From NCBI GenBank assembly GCA_024305405.1, contig JAKNDB010000096.1:248001-312000 (forward strand): a stretch of 64,000 nt of DNA. Direction: 5' to 3'. Positions 53,298 through 64,000 of this stretch are shown here, one piece after another (position 1 is the first letter of the stretch; every line of letters begins with the position of its first letter). Under the pieces are notes generated by a model. That model saw only the letters and a program-made list of their open reading frames with translations, made no database searches and had not been told where the DNA came from. A program made the position numbers and the translations under genes. The stretch comes from Dirofilaria immitis (taxonomy: Eukaryota > Nematoda > Chromadorea > Rhabditida > Onchocercidae).

Positions 53298-54935
53298 CAA
53301 AGACACTTCTCAATTTACACTCATCAAACATGTACTATTTCCTGACCAATCAAGTTGTCACAGAATAAGAACCATATCCCTATGTTACTGTGATAGACTC
53401 GGTTTGATCTACTCAAATCTTCGCGATTTATTTCCAACAATTGAATCAACTTGATGTATGACCTTTTTTTAAACTGATCCATTGATAACGCAAAGTTCAC
53501 AAAGTTCTATAATCCATGGATATTAAATCACGTGATTTCTTGCGACTACAACTAAAATATGAGGACGTTATATGCAAATTTATGCAAATTTAATTTACAT
53601 ATTGTTAAATATAGGAATGAGAATATAAGTGGGATAAAATTAAGCGAATTAATCATTTTATTTATTCATTACAAATGTAAGGTGATCTCTTCATGCAAGC
53701 CAGCGAATATCATTTACTCGTTGGTATATAAAAAAGCGTTTTTCTAACTATCCATAGTTTATATATTTTTAACCAAAAATTAGATAACTTTAGAAAATTT
53801 TGAGAAATTTGGTGATAAAAGTTAATAAAAAATGCTGAATTGATTGCTAAATTGATATGAATTTTTGCATTGTAAAAATTAACAAATTTATTCTAAAAAT
53901 ATTTCTTTTATAATATGGAAATTTGAAAAAATTTTTTTTTAAAAAAAAATAAATTCTAATTTTTCTAATACCAAAATTTTTAGAATAAAATTGATTGTAT
54001 AAATGAACAATGAAATTCTTAGAGAAATCTTTAAATTTTTATGGAAAAAATGTTGCCAGAGAAATAATAAATGAATGAAATATTGTAAAAGAGATATTTT
54101 AAGAATTTTACTGTTTTGACTACTGTAAAGAGATACTTTAAATTCTATTTTTTTGAATACTATAATAGTGATATTTTAAATTCTATTTTTTTGAATACTG
54201 TAAAAGAGATATTTTAAATTTTTTTTTATTTCGAAATTCAAACTTGCAAAATTTCTTCTATTCACTTTACTAACAATCAATTTTAAAAAATAAACAATAA
54301 ACAATGAACAATTTATTTATAGAAAGTAATAAATTAGCGAAAACGAATATATCATCAAAGATGGCAGTGCAAAGAAATTAGAAATGTAAATTCTTTGAAA
54401 GATTTTAAATTTTGTTAACTTTCAGAAATTTTATTTTTTTTAACAGAAAATTTCATTTTCTTTAAATTTTGATAAATTATCAAAAATAACAACAAATGAT
54501 ATTATGTATATATATATACAAATTTTATTTCATTAAATAGTTATCAGTTATTTAGAAATAATCAAGATGATAAGAAAAGAGATGAAAATGATTTAAAAAA
54601 TAAGGAACCGGAAAGTTCAACGACTAAAAAAGCACTCTTAGAAGTTTGAAAAAAATTCGCGACCTATTCAATATATCACTTAAAATCCGAAAAGTATGAT
54701 CATTCTCTTTTTTTTCTCAAATTTTGAAAAAGCTCAAATTTGTAGTATTTAAAGATAGTAAAAATAGGTTTAAATAAATTTGTCAAATGTTCTATTTACC
54801 TGTCTATTTGTAACTTTTAACTTCTGAATAATTTTTACATAACTTCTATTTTCATTTATCATTTTCGATGATTTAATTCATCCAAATATTCAATAATTGT
54901 AATCTGTCATTTATATAATTTGTTAAATTTTCAAG
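53298..54935. other. Region upstream of the orphan membrane gene
   Basis: It must hold the missing first exon or promoter of that gene, but no ATG with a convincing phase 1 donor is clear. Around 54106-54215 the phrase gagatattttaaattctatttttttgaatactgtaa is repeated three times in degenerate form. The rest is AT-rich without recognisable content. Confidence 0.45.
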
Positions 54936-56937
54936 GAGAAAAAATACCAAAACCATTGCAACGTTTGGAAGAATCGATAGTGGAAGATGGCGAATTAGAG
55001 AAAGGGCGAAAAAAGGAATCTGCGAAATTAGGAATCCGATCAAGTAGTACTGCTCAACGAAACATATCAAAAACGCCAGGTAGAGTATCTAAATTAAAAT
55101 TTTGCTAGAAGTTATTATCATGCAAAAAAACTATAGGATTAAAATAATTCATCGAAATATTGCTAGAATACTGTAATAGAATCCACACTTACCGTAACAT
55201 ACTGTGATAGAAACTGTATTTACTGTAACAAATTCCTATGTCATAAAGCAACTTCCATTAATTAATTTCGATAATTTTTTTATCCATCTTATTTGCAAAT
55301 AAATGAAAGAATTTTATCATAAGCTAATAATAAGAATTCATAATTTCATATAATACCTTTCTAAATGAAATTATAAATTAAAGAAAAAAAGTTTTCGCTT
55401 TTAGTAAATTACAGTAATACCAAATAGATTGTTGTACTCATTTGTTGCGAATTTATTTTGATTAAATAATTTTTACAAAATTATTTTAATATAATTTCAA
55501 AAATGAACGGACGATTAGTTATTGATATTATTGCATTTTAATCGCTCTTAGTTTGAGAAGATCAATTAAAAGCCGACTTTAGATGTTGATCAAGCAAGTT
55601 CTATTTTCGTTCTCGATAAAACACAGTCTGATGAAACAATACCTGATATTCCGACAACGAAACGAAAACTTCCACTCTCCAACGAATCTGCAAATTTACT
55701 ATTTGATGATCGTTCACAAGGAAGAGCAGTTCGTTTCAATTTAATTTTTATGAAGTACTCGAGAAACTGATTTCTATCATTCAATACTCATTTATGCTGA
55801 TAAGAAACATTTTTACATCTATTTTACGGTGTAAAATAAAAAAGAAAGAAAAAGACGTACGTATTAAAATTATTACTTTAAAAATTAGGTCGAGAAAAGT
55901 GATAAAAAGATGATAAAATGAAATTTGATAATTAAAAATAATTTGAAACTAATAATAATTTAGAAAAGGTAAATAAATGAATGATATTAGTAAATTGGTT
56001 AACATTTGATTGTTAAAATTTTGATTATTTCAAAATTTTATCGTTTATTAAATTCTCATTTTTGCATATTACAGTTATTAGAAACACCTGTCAAATATGA
56101 TCCAAAAATTCTGGAAGTGAAAGTGAGACGTCGTTTATGGCGTTATGCAAAAATATCATTTTGCATGACATTTATAATCTTATCAATAATATTTATCATT
56201 TTTATCATCGCTATGTTTGGTAAATTGATGAAATTTGAAAAATCTGATTTTTGTATGATATTAATTAGCTTTTACATATTTTTGCATATAAAAATAATTA
56301 AGTCTATAACCTGTTTACTATAAATAGGAAAATATGATGATACTTATTAATTAATTAATCTTTCAATTATCAATTATTAAGTTTTAAATTTTACAAAATA
56401 CACATCTATCTATCAATCAAACATCTATCAATCAAACTCTATCAATCAAACTTCACCAAAATTACTTTTCAGGTTGGTGGATTGCATTTTCAGCACATAT
56501 GATGCTTAATTTCGAACGATCAGTTCAATTGATAAGCGATTGGGAAAATGATGAGCATGATTTATTAGCGAAATCAGTTAGTTTTGTTATCAACTTATCA
56601 TTTTGAATTTGAATTTAAAGTTTAAACTTTCGACCAATTTTAATTCAAAATTTACTTTTATTTATTTCCTAACGATATGCATTAATTAAGCGCTAATTAA
56701 AATAAAAAAATAAATAGCAAAATTTGAATTAAAATTTAAATGATAATTTTATTATAGACAGTATCAGCATTCGGATATTATGCTGAGTGTAGTTATCAAA
56801 AAATTTCATCGTTACCTTGGTCATCATGGACAAAATGTTTTCGAAGTACGATGCAATCAGTCCAATGGCGTTGGCGAAATCTATCATCTGGATTATATTT
56901 AATCGATCAACCGATCATTAATATGAAATGGTGTTAA
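54936..56937 (+). CDS. Orphan single-pass membrane protein (5' end missing)
   Basis: Five exons in consistent phase: 54936-55079, 55583-55728, 56075-56219, 56473-56576 and 56758-56937 (TAA), giving about 239 aa. The first needs one base from an upstream exon I could not find, and it contains no in-frame ATG. The N-terminal half is hydrophilic and Lys/Glu/Ser-rich (EESIVEDGELEKGRKKESAK, DIPTTKRKLPLSNE). A basic stretch (KVRRRLWRYAK) precedes one membrane segment (CMTFIILSIIFIIFIIAMF). By the positive-inside rule the N-terminus is cytoplasmic and the C-terminus outside. The outer part has three Cys and the Trp-rich LPWSSWTKCF, which recalls the start of a thrombospondin type 1 repeat but lacks the rest. 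I do not recognise the family. Codon phases and splice sites show a real gene. Confidence 0.75.
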
Positions 56938-56983
56938 ATATGAAATTAATATATTAAATTATTTTATATTATTATTATTTATT

Positions 56984-56989
56984 AATAAA
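56984..56989 (+). terminator. Possible poly(A) signal of the orphan membrane gene
   Basis: An AATAAA lies 47 bases after the TAA stop, a plausible spacing. Confidence 0.4.
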
Positions 56990-58621
56990 CATTTCTTTTG
57001 ATAATTTTTATTTTTCCTTTTTTATAACAAATATATTTAAAAAAAAAAAAAACAAAAATTGTTTCCTTTTACTACAACTTTTTCCAACCTTTCTTTTTTT
57101 TTTTTTTTTTTTTCAAAATAATAATAAAGCATAAATATTAGTTAGCTATTGAATGAAGTAAAATTAAATTATAGCTAAGTTGTAGTTAAGTGTAAAATTT
57201 AATCAAAAAAGATAAGAATTATTTAAAATCTATTTGTTTTAATGCTAAAATAATATTTCTCGACAATTTTCATTCATTGTTTTCAAAATTTTCATTTATT
57301 CCATTCTTATTTAACAATTGATAAAAATATGAAATTATCCGATATTTGAAATTTCTAAACCTTCATCTTTCCTTTTTTTTTTTTTCTTCTTACTTTTTGT
57401 CGAGAATAATGAAATTTTCTCACTTCTTAAATAAATCTTAGTCGAAAATTTTTCAATATCTATTCGTTTTCATTTAGATGCTGTTTGGTTACATTTTTCA
57501 TTTCATATTATCATCCTCGTTTTGTGATTCTTTTCGCAATATTTATTATGATTCTGAATCTCTATTTCAAAAATATATATAGCAAAATTTAGGGATTCAT
57601 GCGAATCTGAATCCGTACTCCTTTGCATTCAAAGAGAGATGAAATTAAAATAAATTTATCAAACGAATATATAGCAAAATTTAGCGCCCTTTTCTTTTTT
57701 TTTTTTTTCGATTATTTTTAAACTTTCCTCCTATCATCAAAGGACAATTACTTTTTTATTATATTTTTTATCGCTCTTTTTCCCTTTTTTTCCATTTCTT
57801 AAACTAACTTGTCTTCTCTCTCGCTTTTTTTTCATCCATATCTTCTCATTTTCATACTTTCTTCCATTTTACTTTTTTTTTCTTGACGAAAAAAGTTTTT
57901 TTCAAAAAAGATATCCGTTGTATTTTATATTCATTTGGGAATTTCAAAAAAAAAAAATAAAATAAAAATCATCCTATAGCTGTTTCGTATCGCAAAAAAA
58001 AAAAAAGACGACGAAGAAAATGTTGCTAAATATTGAATGAAATAAATGAAACAAGTTGAATTTGAAATCGAGAATATTATTAGAGATGAAAAAAAAAAAA
58101 AAGCCTTGAAATAAATCAATGATCAGATTAGATTTATTTTATATCAAATCAAACCAATCTAAACATTGATCATCATCTGATGATAATTTACTAGTGTTAA
58201 TCATGGTAAGAGCTGCTCAAAATGTTTATTTTGTATGATAATGATAACTTACTAATCATAAATAAAATTGTAATGTTTAAAAATTGTTAGAGCCTTTTTT
58301 TTTTATCGATAATATTTATCAAAAATGCTTTAAAATGTTAGAAGCATTATTAGTTCATTTTTAACAAAAAAAAAAAGTAAAAAATAAAAAATAAAAAATT
58401 GAAAAAATTAGCAAAATGCATATAGCCTTTTAGTTTCTTTTTATTTTCAAATAAATTATATAAATTTTGATTAAATGTTAAAAATTAAAGAATTTGAAAA
58501 ATATCTAATTAAATATGATAAAAGTTTAAATGAAAAAAGAGTTTCGTTCTTTTATTTATTGATTTTTTTTTAAAAAACATTCATTCAAATTAAAAATATA
58601 AGCTTTTAAATTTAAATAATC

Positions 58622-59050
58622 AATACCATATATTAATTACCAATATTTATTTCAAATAATTAATACCATATATTAATTACCAATATTTATTTCAAATAAT
58701 TAATACCATATATTAATTACCAATATTTATTTCAAATAATTAATACCATATATTAATTACCAATATTTATTTCAAATAATTAATACCATATATTAGTTAC
58801 CAATACTTATTTCAAATAATTAATACCATATATTAATTACCAATATTTATTTCAAATAATTAATACCATATATTAATTACCAATATTTATTTCAAATAAT
58901 TAATACCATATATTAATTACCAATATTTATTTCAAATAATTAATACCATATATTAATTACCAATATTTATTTCAAATAATTAATACCATATATTAATTAC
59001 CAATATTTATTTCAAATAATTAATACCATATATTAATTACCAATATTTAT
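58622..59050. repeat. 40-bp tandem repeat, about 10.7 copies
   Basis: Copies start every 40 bases from 58622 to 59022 (aataccatatattaattacc then aatatttatttcaaataatt). They are identical except for two changes in the fifth copy (58782). Confidence 0.97.
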
Positions 59051-60712
59051 CATTAATATTTTTCGCATAGAATGATAAATGAAGTCTTGATTATTAATGA
59101 AAATGTGCTAATTTTAAACAAAATCTAAGCAAAAAATTATTTTAAATATATTAAATTTCTATATATAGATATATATATATATAACATGCGTTTGCATGAA
59201 AATGCAAATGCATGCATGCATGCACGCAAATTACTGAATTAATCCATTAAATTTAATTGCTTAATAAACGATAAATTTTTTTGCTTTTTAATCTTACAAA
59301 TTTTTCTTTAAAATTCATAATTGTTTAATTGTTGAAAAGTTAGTTTATTGCTAATTAGTTGTCAAATATTGCAATTAAGTTTATGTTTATGATATAAGTA
59401 AACATATGCCAGTCTCGAGTAGATGTTGTCTCGATTTTATCTATTCTAATTTCTTTTTTAAATTTTAAAAACTATTAAACCGATAGCATTAACTATGCAT
59501 ATTACAATTCATTTATTATATTTGAATTTAAAAAATTTTTTGAATTTTCATTTTTATTTTATTATGCGAAATTTTATCAGATCAATTTATCAGTAAGCAA
59601 GTGTGATTTAAATTTTTATCAATTTCTCTAAGGTTTCTTTAAATCTTTTTTTCCAAAATTCAAATATCTATAAAAAATAATTTAACTCATCCCATATTTA
59701 ATCCATCCAATATTGATTCTCGAGAAAACTTTACAATGTTAATTTATTATTCTTTATGACGTTTTTAATCTGAATAAAGTTTAAATAATTAAATTTAAAT
59801 AATTAGGAAACCTTCAAAGATTTCTTAATTATTTCAAATTAAATATAAAAATGTATATGCGTATATCACGTATTAGAATATCTTTTCTACGTACGCTCTA
59901 AATCAAAAGGTAAAAGTAAAAGCGTTTCGAGAAATTAACTTCCTCAAAACAAAGTTTATACATCATAGATATCTCTCTTTAATTATTAATCAATCATATG
60001 ACGTTGTAGTAAAGACGAATTTTCTTATAAACGTTAGAAACTCTTTCAAAAAGTTTATTGAAATAAAATTTTTAAGCGTAAGAGATAAAAAGCACTCGTT
60101 ATCAGCTCGAGAGAATAACGATTTTGATTTCTCGACATGCTCATTATTTTCGAGAATAATAAGCTTGATTTTCAATACAAATTTCTTTATTTTTTTTGTT
60201 AAGTTAAGCATTCTTTCATGCAAATTTTATCATTTTTTTTCGAGTAAAAAATTTTCCATTTTGCCAAATTGATATATATAAATATAAATGATCAAAAATC
60301 ATTTTAATGTTGCTTTTTGTTTTCAAACTTTTTGTTATAATAAAAATTATACTGTAAAAAAAATGATAAAACTAAAATAAAAATAAAAACATTAAAAATA
60401 GTATTAAAAAAGAAAAGAAAAAAAAGTTGAAAAAAAAATGTTAAATTTATAACATATATATGTTGTTGTTTTTGTGATTTAAAATTTAACTTTTTCCTTT
60501 CTCTTTCATCTATTCGGCTAACATTAAATAATTTTATTTATAATAAAAATTTTTATCGACTACTTTGGCTTCTTTTAAATTTTTGAATAAAACGAAAATA
60601 AATCAGTGACATTTGTTGATCGTTTATCATTTCTTCCTCATTTACTTTTTGTTTATTTCATTCATTTGTTATTTCGATTTTTTTTTCTTTCAAATTTTTC
60701 TTCATTCATTTA

Positions 60713-60713
60713 T

Positions 60714-60772
<59 letters not shown>

Positions 60773-60940
60773 ACTACTACTACTACTACCACTACTACTA
60801 CTACTACTACTACCACTACTACTACCACTACTACTATCATCACTACCACTACTCACTACCTACTACTACTACCACTACTACCACCACTACTACCACTACT
60901 ACTACCACTACCACCACCACCACTACTACTACCACTACTA

Positions 60941-60977
<37 letters not shown>

Positions 60978-61000
60978 TACTACCACTACTACTACTACTA

Positions 61001-61039
<39 letters not shown>
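60713..61039. repeat. (ACT)n microsatellite with ACC variants
   Basis: About 109 trinucleotide units with scattered ACC and ATC variants. Poly-Tyr, poly-Thr, poly-Val and poly-Ser frames across it are artefacts. Confidence 0.97.
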
Positions 61040-61717
61040 TTTTCTTGCACTTTAATATTTTCAAATAAATTTTTTTGTTTAAAGAAAAATTTGAGATGCA
61101 AAAATTTGGAAAGATAATTATAATAAATTAAAATTGATTAATAGACATTTGTAAATTTTTATAATGTAATTGATTAATAATATTTTCGATTAATTTTGAT
61201 TAAATATTATAATTAGTTGTTATTAATTATCAGTAATGTGGAATTATTGAATCTATTGATATCAATTATTAGCAAATTAGGAAAAAAAAACTCTAGCGAT
61301 ATCAATCAATCAAATGATTGATTTGTTTTGTTTATAATAATAATAATTGAATAATGATGATTAGTTATCCAATTTCTTCATCATCAACATTTTTAAAAAT
61401 GCCTTAAATACTTGAATTATATATGAAACGAATAGAGAGAGAGACGGAGAGAAAGAGAAAACGAAAGGCGAAAGAGAGTTAAAGAGAAAGAAAGAGAGAG
61501 AGAGAGAGGGAGAGAGAAATATGAGATTTAAAGTTTAATATTTTTATTTATCTTACAAACTTTGACAACGATGTTTTTGCAAATTATCTAATTAAAATAA
61601 TTGCTTTCATTAGATCTCTTATCATCTATTTCTATCGATTATTAATATTGTCATTGATTGCGATTATCGACAATATCCTCTCTCTTACTCTTATTATTTG
61701 TTATTTTTTAAACTATA

Positions 61718-61719
<2 letters not shown>

Positions 61720-61754
<35 letters not shown>
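61720..61754. repeat. (ATT)n microsatellite
   Basis: About 12 ATT units. Confidence 0.9.
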
Positions 61755-62071
61755 TGAATTTATATTTAATAAAATATAAACAATTTAGCTGTTAAAATAG
61801 AAATAAATTAACAAAGTAATTATCAATTATTTTAATTATTTTGTTTAATTTTATAAATAATTAACATTCTAATTTAATCAACAATTATACATATTTTTTT
61901 AACTTTGCGCGCATTGCTTAATTTCTATTAATTCTGATATATTTTCCCGAAATTAAATAATCCGAGAAAAAATTTTCGCAAATCGATTATTAATTTAATA
62001 TTTTAATGGCTATTTTTAAATGTTAGAAATTTGCATAAACAATACAAAAAATTGTTTTTTTTTTTTTAAAT

Positions 62072-62186
62072 CGTTCATTCATTCATCAATCCATCAATTT
62101 ATCGGTCCATCGATCCATCGATTCATCAATCCATCGATTCGTCAATCCATCAATCTATCGAACCATGAATTCATCAATCTATCGGT
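62072..62186. repeat. Degenerate ATCAATCC/ATCGATCC repeat
   Basis: Octamer-like units of the form catcaatc, catcgatc and tatcggtc run for about 115 bases with substitutions. Confidence 0.85.
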
Positions 62187-62680
62187 TCTTTTTATCAGAA
62201 AGATATTTTTCCTAGAATTCTCTTTAAATATCCCCAATATCTATCCTTAAACTATTACTTACATTATTGAAATTTGAATCGATGAGTTTTTTTTCATTTT
62301 TTTTTTTTTTTTTGGACAAAAAGGATTGAAAAGATGTGTTAAGGAAATGAAGCAGTGCAATAATGGCCAAGCTAAAGGAAGCAATTTATATAGACTGGCC
62401 AAGTGAATAAATATTTTATAATGCTTAAATTACAACAATACGGATAAAATGTGAATATTCCAACACTCAACTTTGTTTATCTAAGCAATACAATAAATGA
62501 AATGGATGAATAAATGGACGAAAGTATTTATTTATTGGATAAGCTTAGTTAAATACAATTTGTCCTTTAATCTTAAATACATCAATTCATCCTCTCTCTC
62601 TCTCTCTCATTTACAAAAAATTTAAAACATTGAAAAGTATTGATTAGCTTATTTGTAAGATTATATTTCAAGAGGATCAG

Positions 62681-62838
62681 CTTCCTTTGTTAGGCATACA
62701 ATTTCTAAACTTACTTAAAACAATGCCTTAGCTAATTGTCAATTTATAAATTATTACTTGGTCCCCTTTATGTTAGGCCTACAACTTCTAAATTTACTTA
62801 AACAAGGCCTTAGCTAATTGCCAATTTTATAAATTACC
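62681..62838. repeat. About 83-bp tandem duplication
   Basis: ttaggc, acaa-ttctaaa, ttacttaaa and ccttagctaattg recur at an 83-base offset (62690 and 62773), with a few substitutions and small indels. Confidence 0.85.
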
Positions 62839-64000
62839 ACATTTTTTCTTTTTTCTTTCTTATACTTATGATTTTTTACGTAACGATATATTATATAAGC
62901 AAATCATTTCGGCTTCTTTTAAAAGATTAATTTTTTCAAAATTAATTTAAATATTTCATCTTTCAATAATATTTGAAAATATTTCAAAGAACTTTGTTTT
63001 TCTCCGATATTCAATGATGAAATTACAGTATTCATTTTAATAGTTTAATAAATTCGAATTTCCTATTAACGAAAATTTATTGTTGCTTGCATATATAAAT
63101 GCATTATTTGGCAAGTAGAATTAAAATTTTATGGCTTAGAAAAAAGGAATGAATTTTATGATTGAAAAATCAAAGCTTATAGTATTTAATATATTAATTT
63201 ATTGTTTCTTTTTTTTTTATTTGATCTTTTAAGCGATCAAATGAAATTATTATTTTTTTGCACAACTTTGTACATCCATCATAAATTTTATTGCTTCAGT
63301 CATGAAGAGCAAAACTTCAATATCGATTATTGATTGATTTGAAAAATTTCCATTCATTTCATATTTTTAGTGATATTTATCAATAAATTTTGATATTTTC
63401 ATAGTTGAAAAAATTCCTTCAATTAATTTATCAAAAATTGTATTACATTTCGGATTATCTTAAAAATAGTTTGTTAATATTCAAATTTTGATACGTTAAA
63501 ACAACTGATGTAAATAAGCCTGTTAGAATTTAATAAATACAATAAGTCAATAATTATTTAGGTAAACTATTATATTCCATAATTTATCATGATTGGGACA
63601 ATGAATGATAAGAAATTCTCGTGGAAATTATTTCTCTTCGTTTCAAAAAAATTTGTATAAAAGTTGAAAATTCATTATTATACATTATTTCTAGTCAAGA
63701 TTGATCTTATATCTATTGAGAAAAATGGCTCAGAAGTGGTTGTTATCTACACTTGACTAACTAACTTCAAATTTTTCTATTTGTTAACCCTTCAAATGCA
63801 AATTATTTTATTGAATTCTAATGAATAAATATTTATCATGATTGAAAAGATAAATAATACTTATCAAGAAAATGATTAATGCTATCATTTATGAATTTAG
63901 GAAAAATTTCTGTATGATAATTAAAATTTCATTCAATTTATCTAAGCTGCAGATATCGGATGAGTGATCAAAATTGATTGAAACAGGGAAATTAGAAATG

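Larger units (their letters stand above)
56990..64000. other. Gene-free repeat-rich stretch to the window end
   Basis: No supported exon. Contains a 40-bp tandem repeat (58622-59050), (ACT)n (60713-61039), GA-rich sequence (61433-61517), (ATT)n (61720-61754), degenerate CATC/AATC octamers (62072-62186) and a tandem duplication (62690-62838). The rest is AT-rich, with many poly-A and poly-T runs. Confidence 0.6.

Noticed and set aside
60606..61101. Tyr/Thr/Val/Ser-rich frames
   Set aside because: They are translations of the ACT microsatellite.
62690..62695. TTAGGC, the nematode telomere unit
   Set aside because: Only isolated single units within an 83-bp duplication, not an array.

Overview
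The window is nuclear DNA of an AT-rich invertebrate animal. The evidence is split genes with GT-AG introns, long gene-poor stretches full of microsatellites, and orthologues of metazoan genes. A nematode is the best guess. A miR-9 hairpin is present, and splice-acceptor-like sequences sit directly in front of start codons, as expected for spliced-leader trans-splicing. The species cannot be named from the sequence alone.

Layout. Positions 1-18,000 hold no protein gene I can support. They contain a (AAT)n array of about 1 kb (2.75-3.77 kb), a miR-9 precursor (13.07-13.16 kb) and one low-confidence orphan exon (6.2-6.3 kb, minus strand). From 21.65 to 28.96 kb (+) lies a 20-exon MCTP gene: three C2 domains and two C-terminal membrane segments. 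A possible extra 5' exon sits at 18.02 kb, and a 33-bp minisatellite lies between it and exon 2. From 30.67 to 32.68 kb (-) is a five-exon atypical dual-specificity phosphatase, convergent with MCTP. From 32.7 to 48.4 kb no gene is visible. From 48.47 to 52.51 kb (-) is an 11-exon DMAP1, a subunit of the NuA4/TIP60 and SWR1/SRCAP complexes. Divergent from it, 54.94-56.94 kb (+) holds the last five exons of an unrecognised single-pass membrane protein. From 57 to 64 kb there are only repeats.

The genes do not form an obvious pathway: endoplasmic reticulum/vesicle Ca2+ binding (MCTP), protein dephosphorylation (DUSP), chromatin (DMAP1) and one orphan. Two features recur. First, coding frames break by one base, usually in homopolymers (four times in MCTP, probably once in DMAP1), which looks like uncorrected assembly deletions. 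Second, decayed copies of exons lie inside introns of the same gene (an inverted copy of MCTP exon 5, and a direct copy of DUSP exon 1). No CRISPR array, operon, insertion sequence, rRNA or tRNA was recognised.
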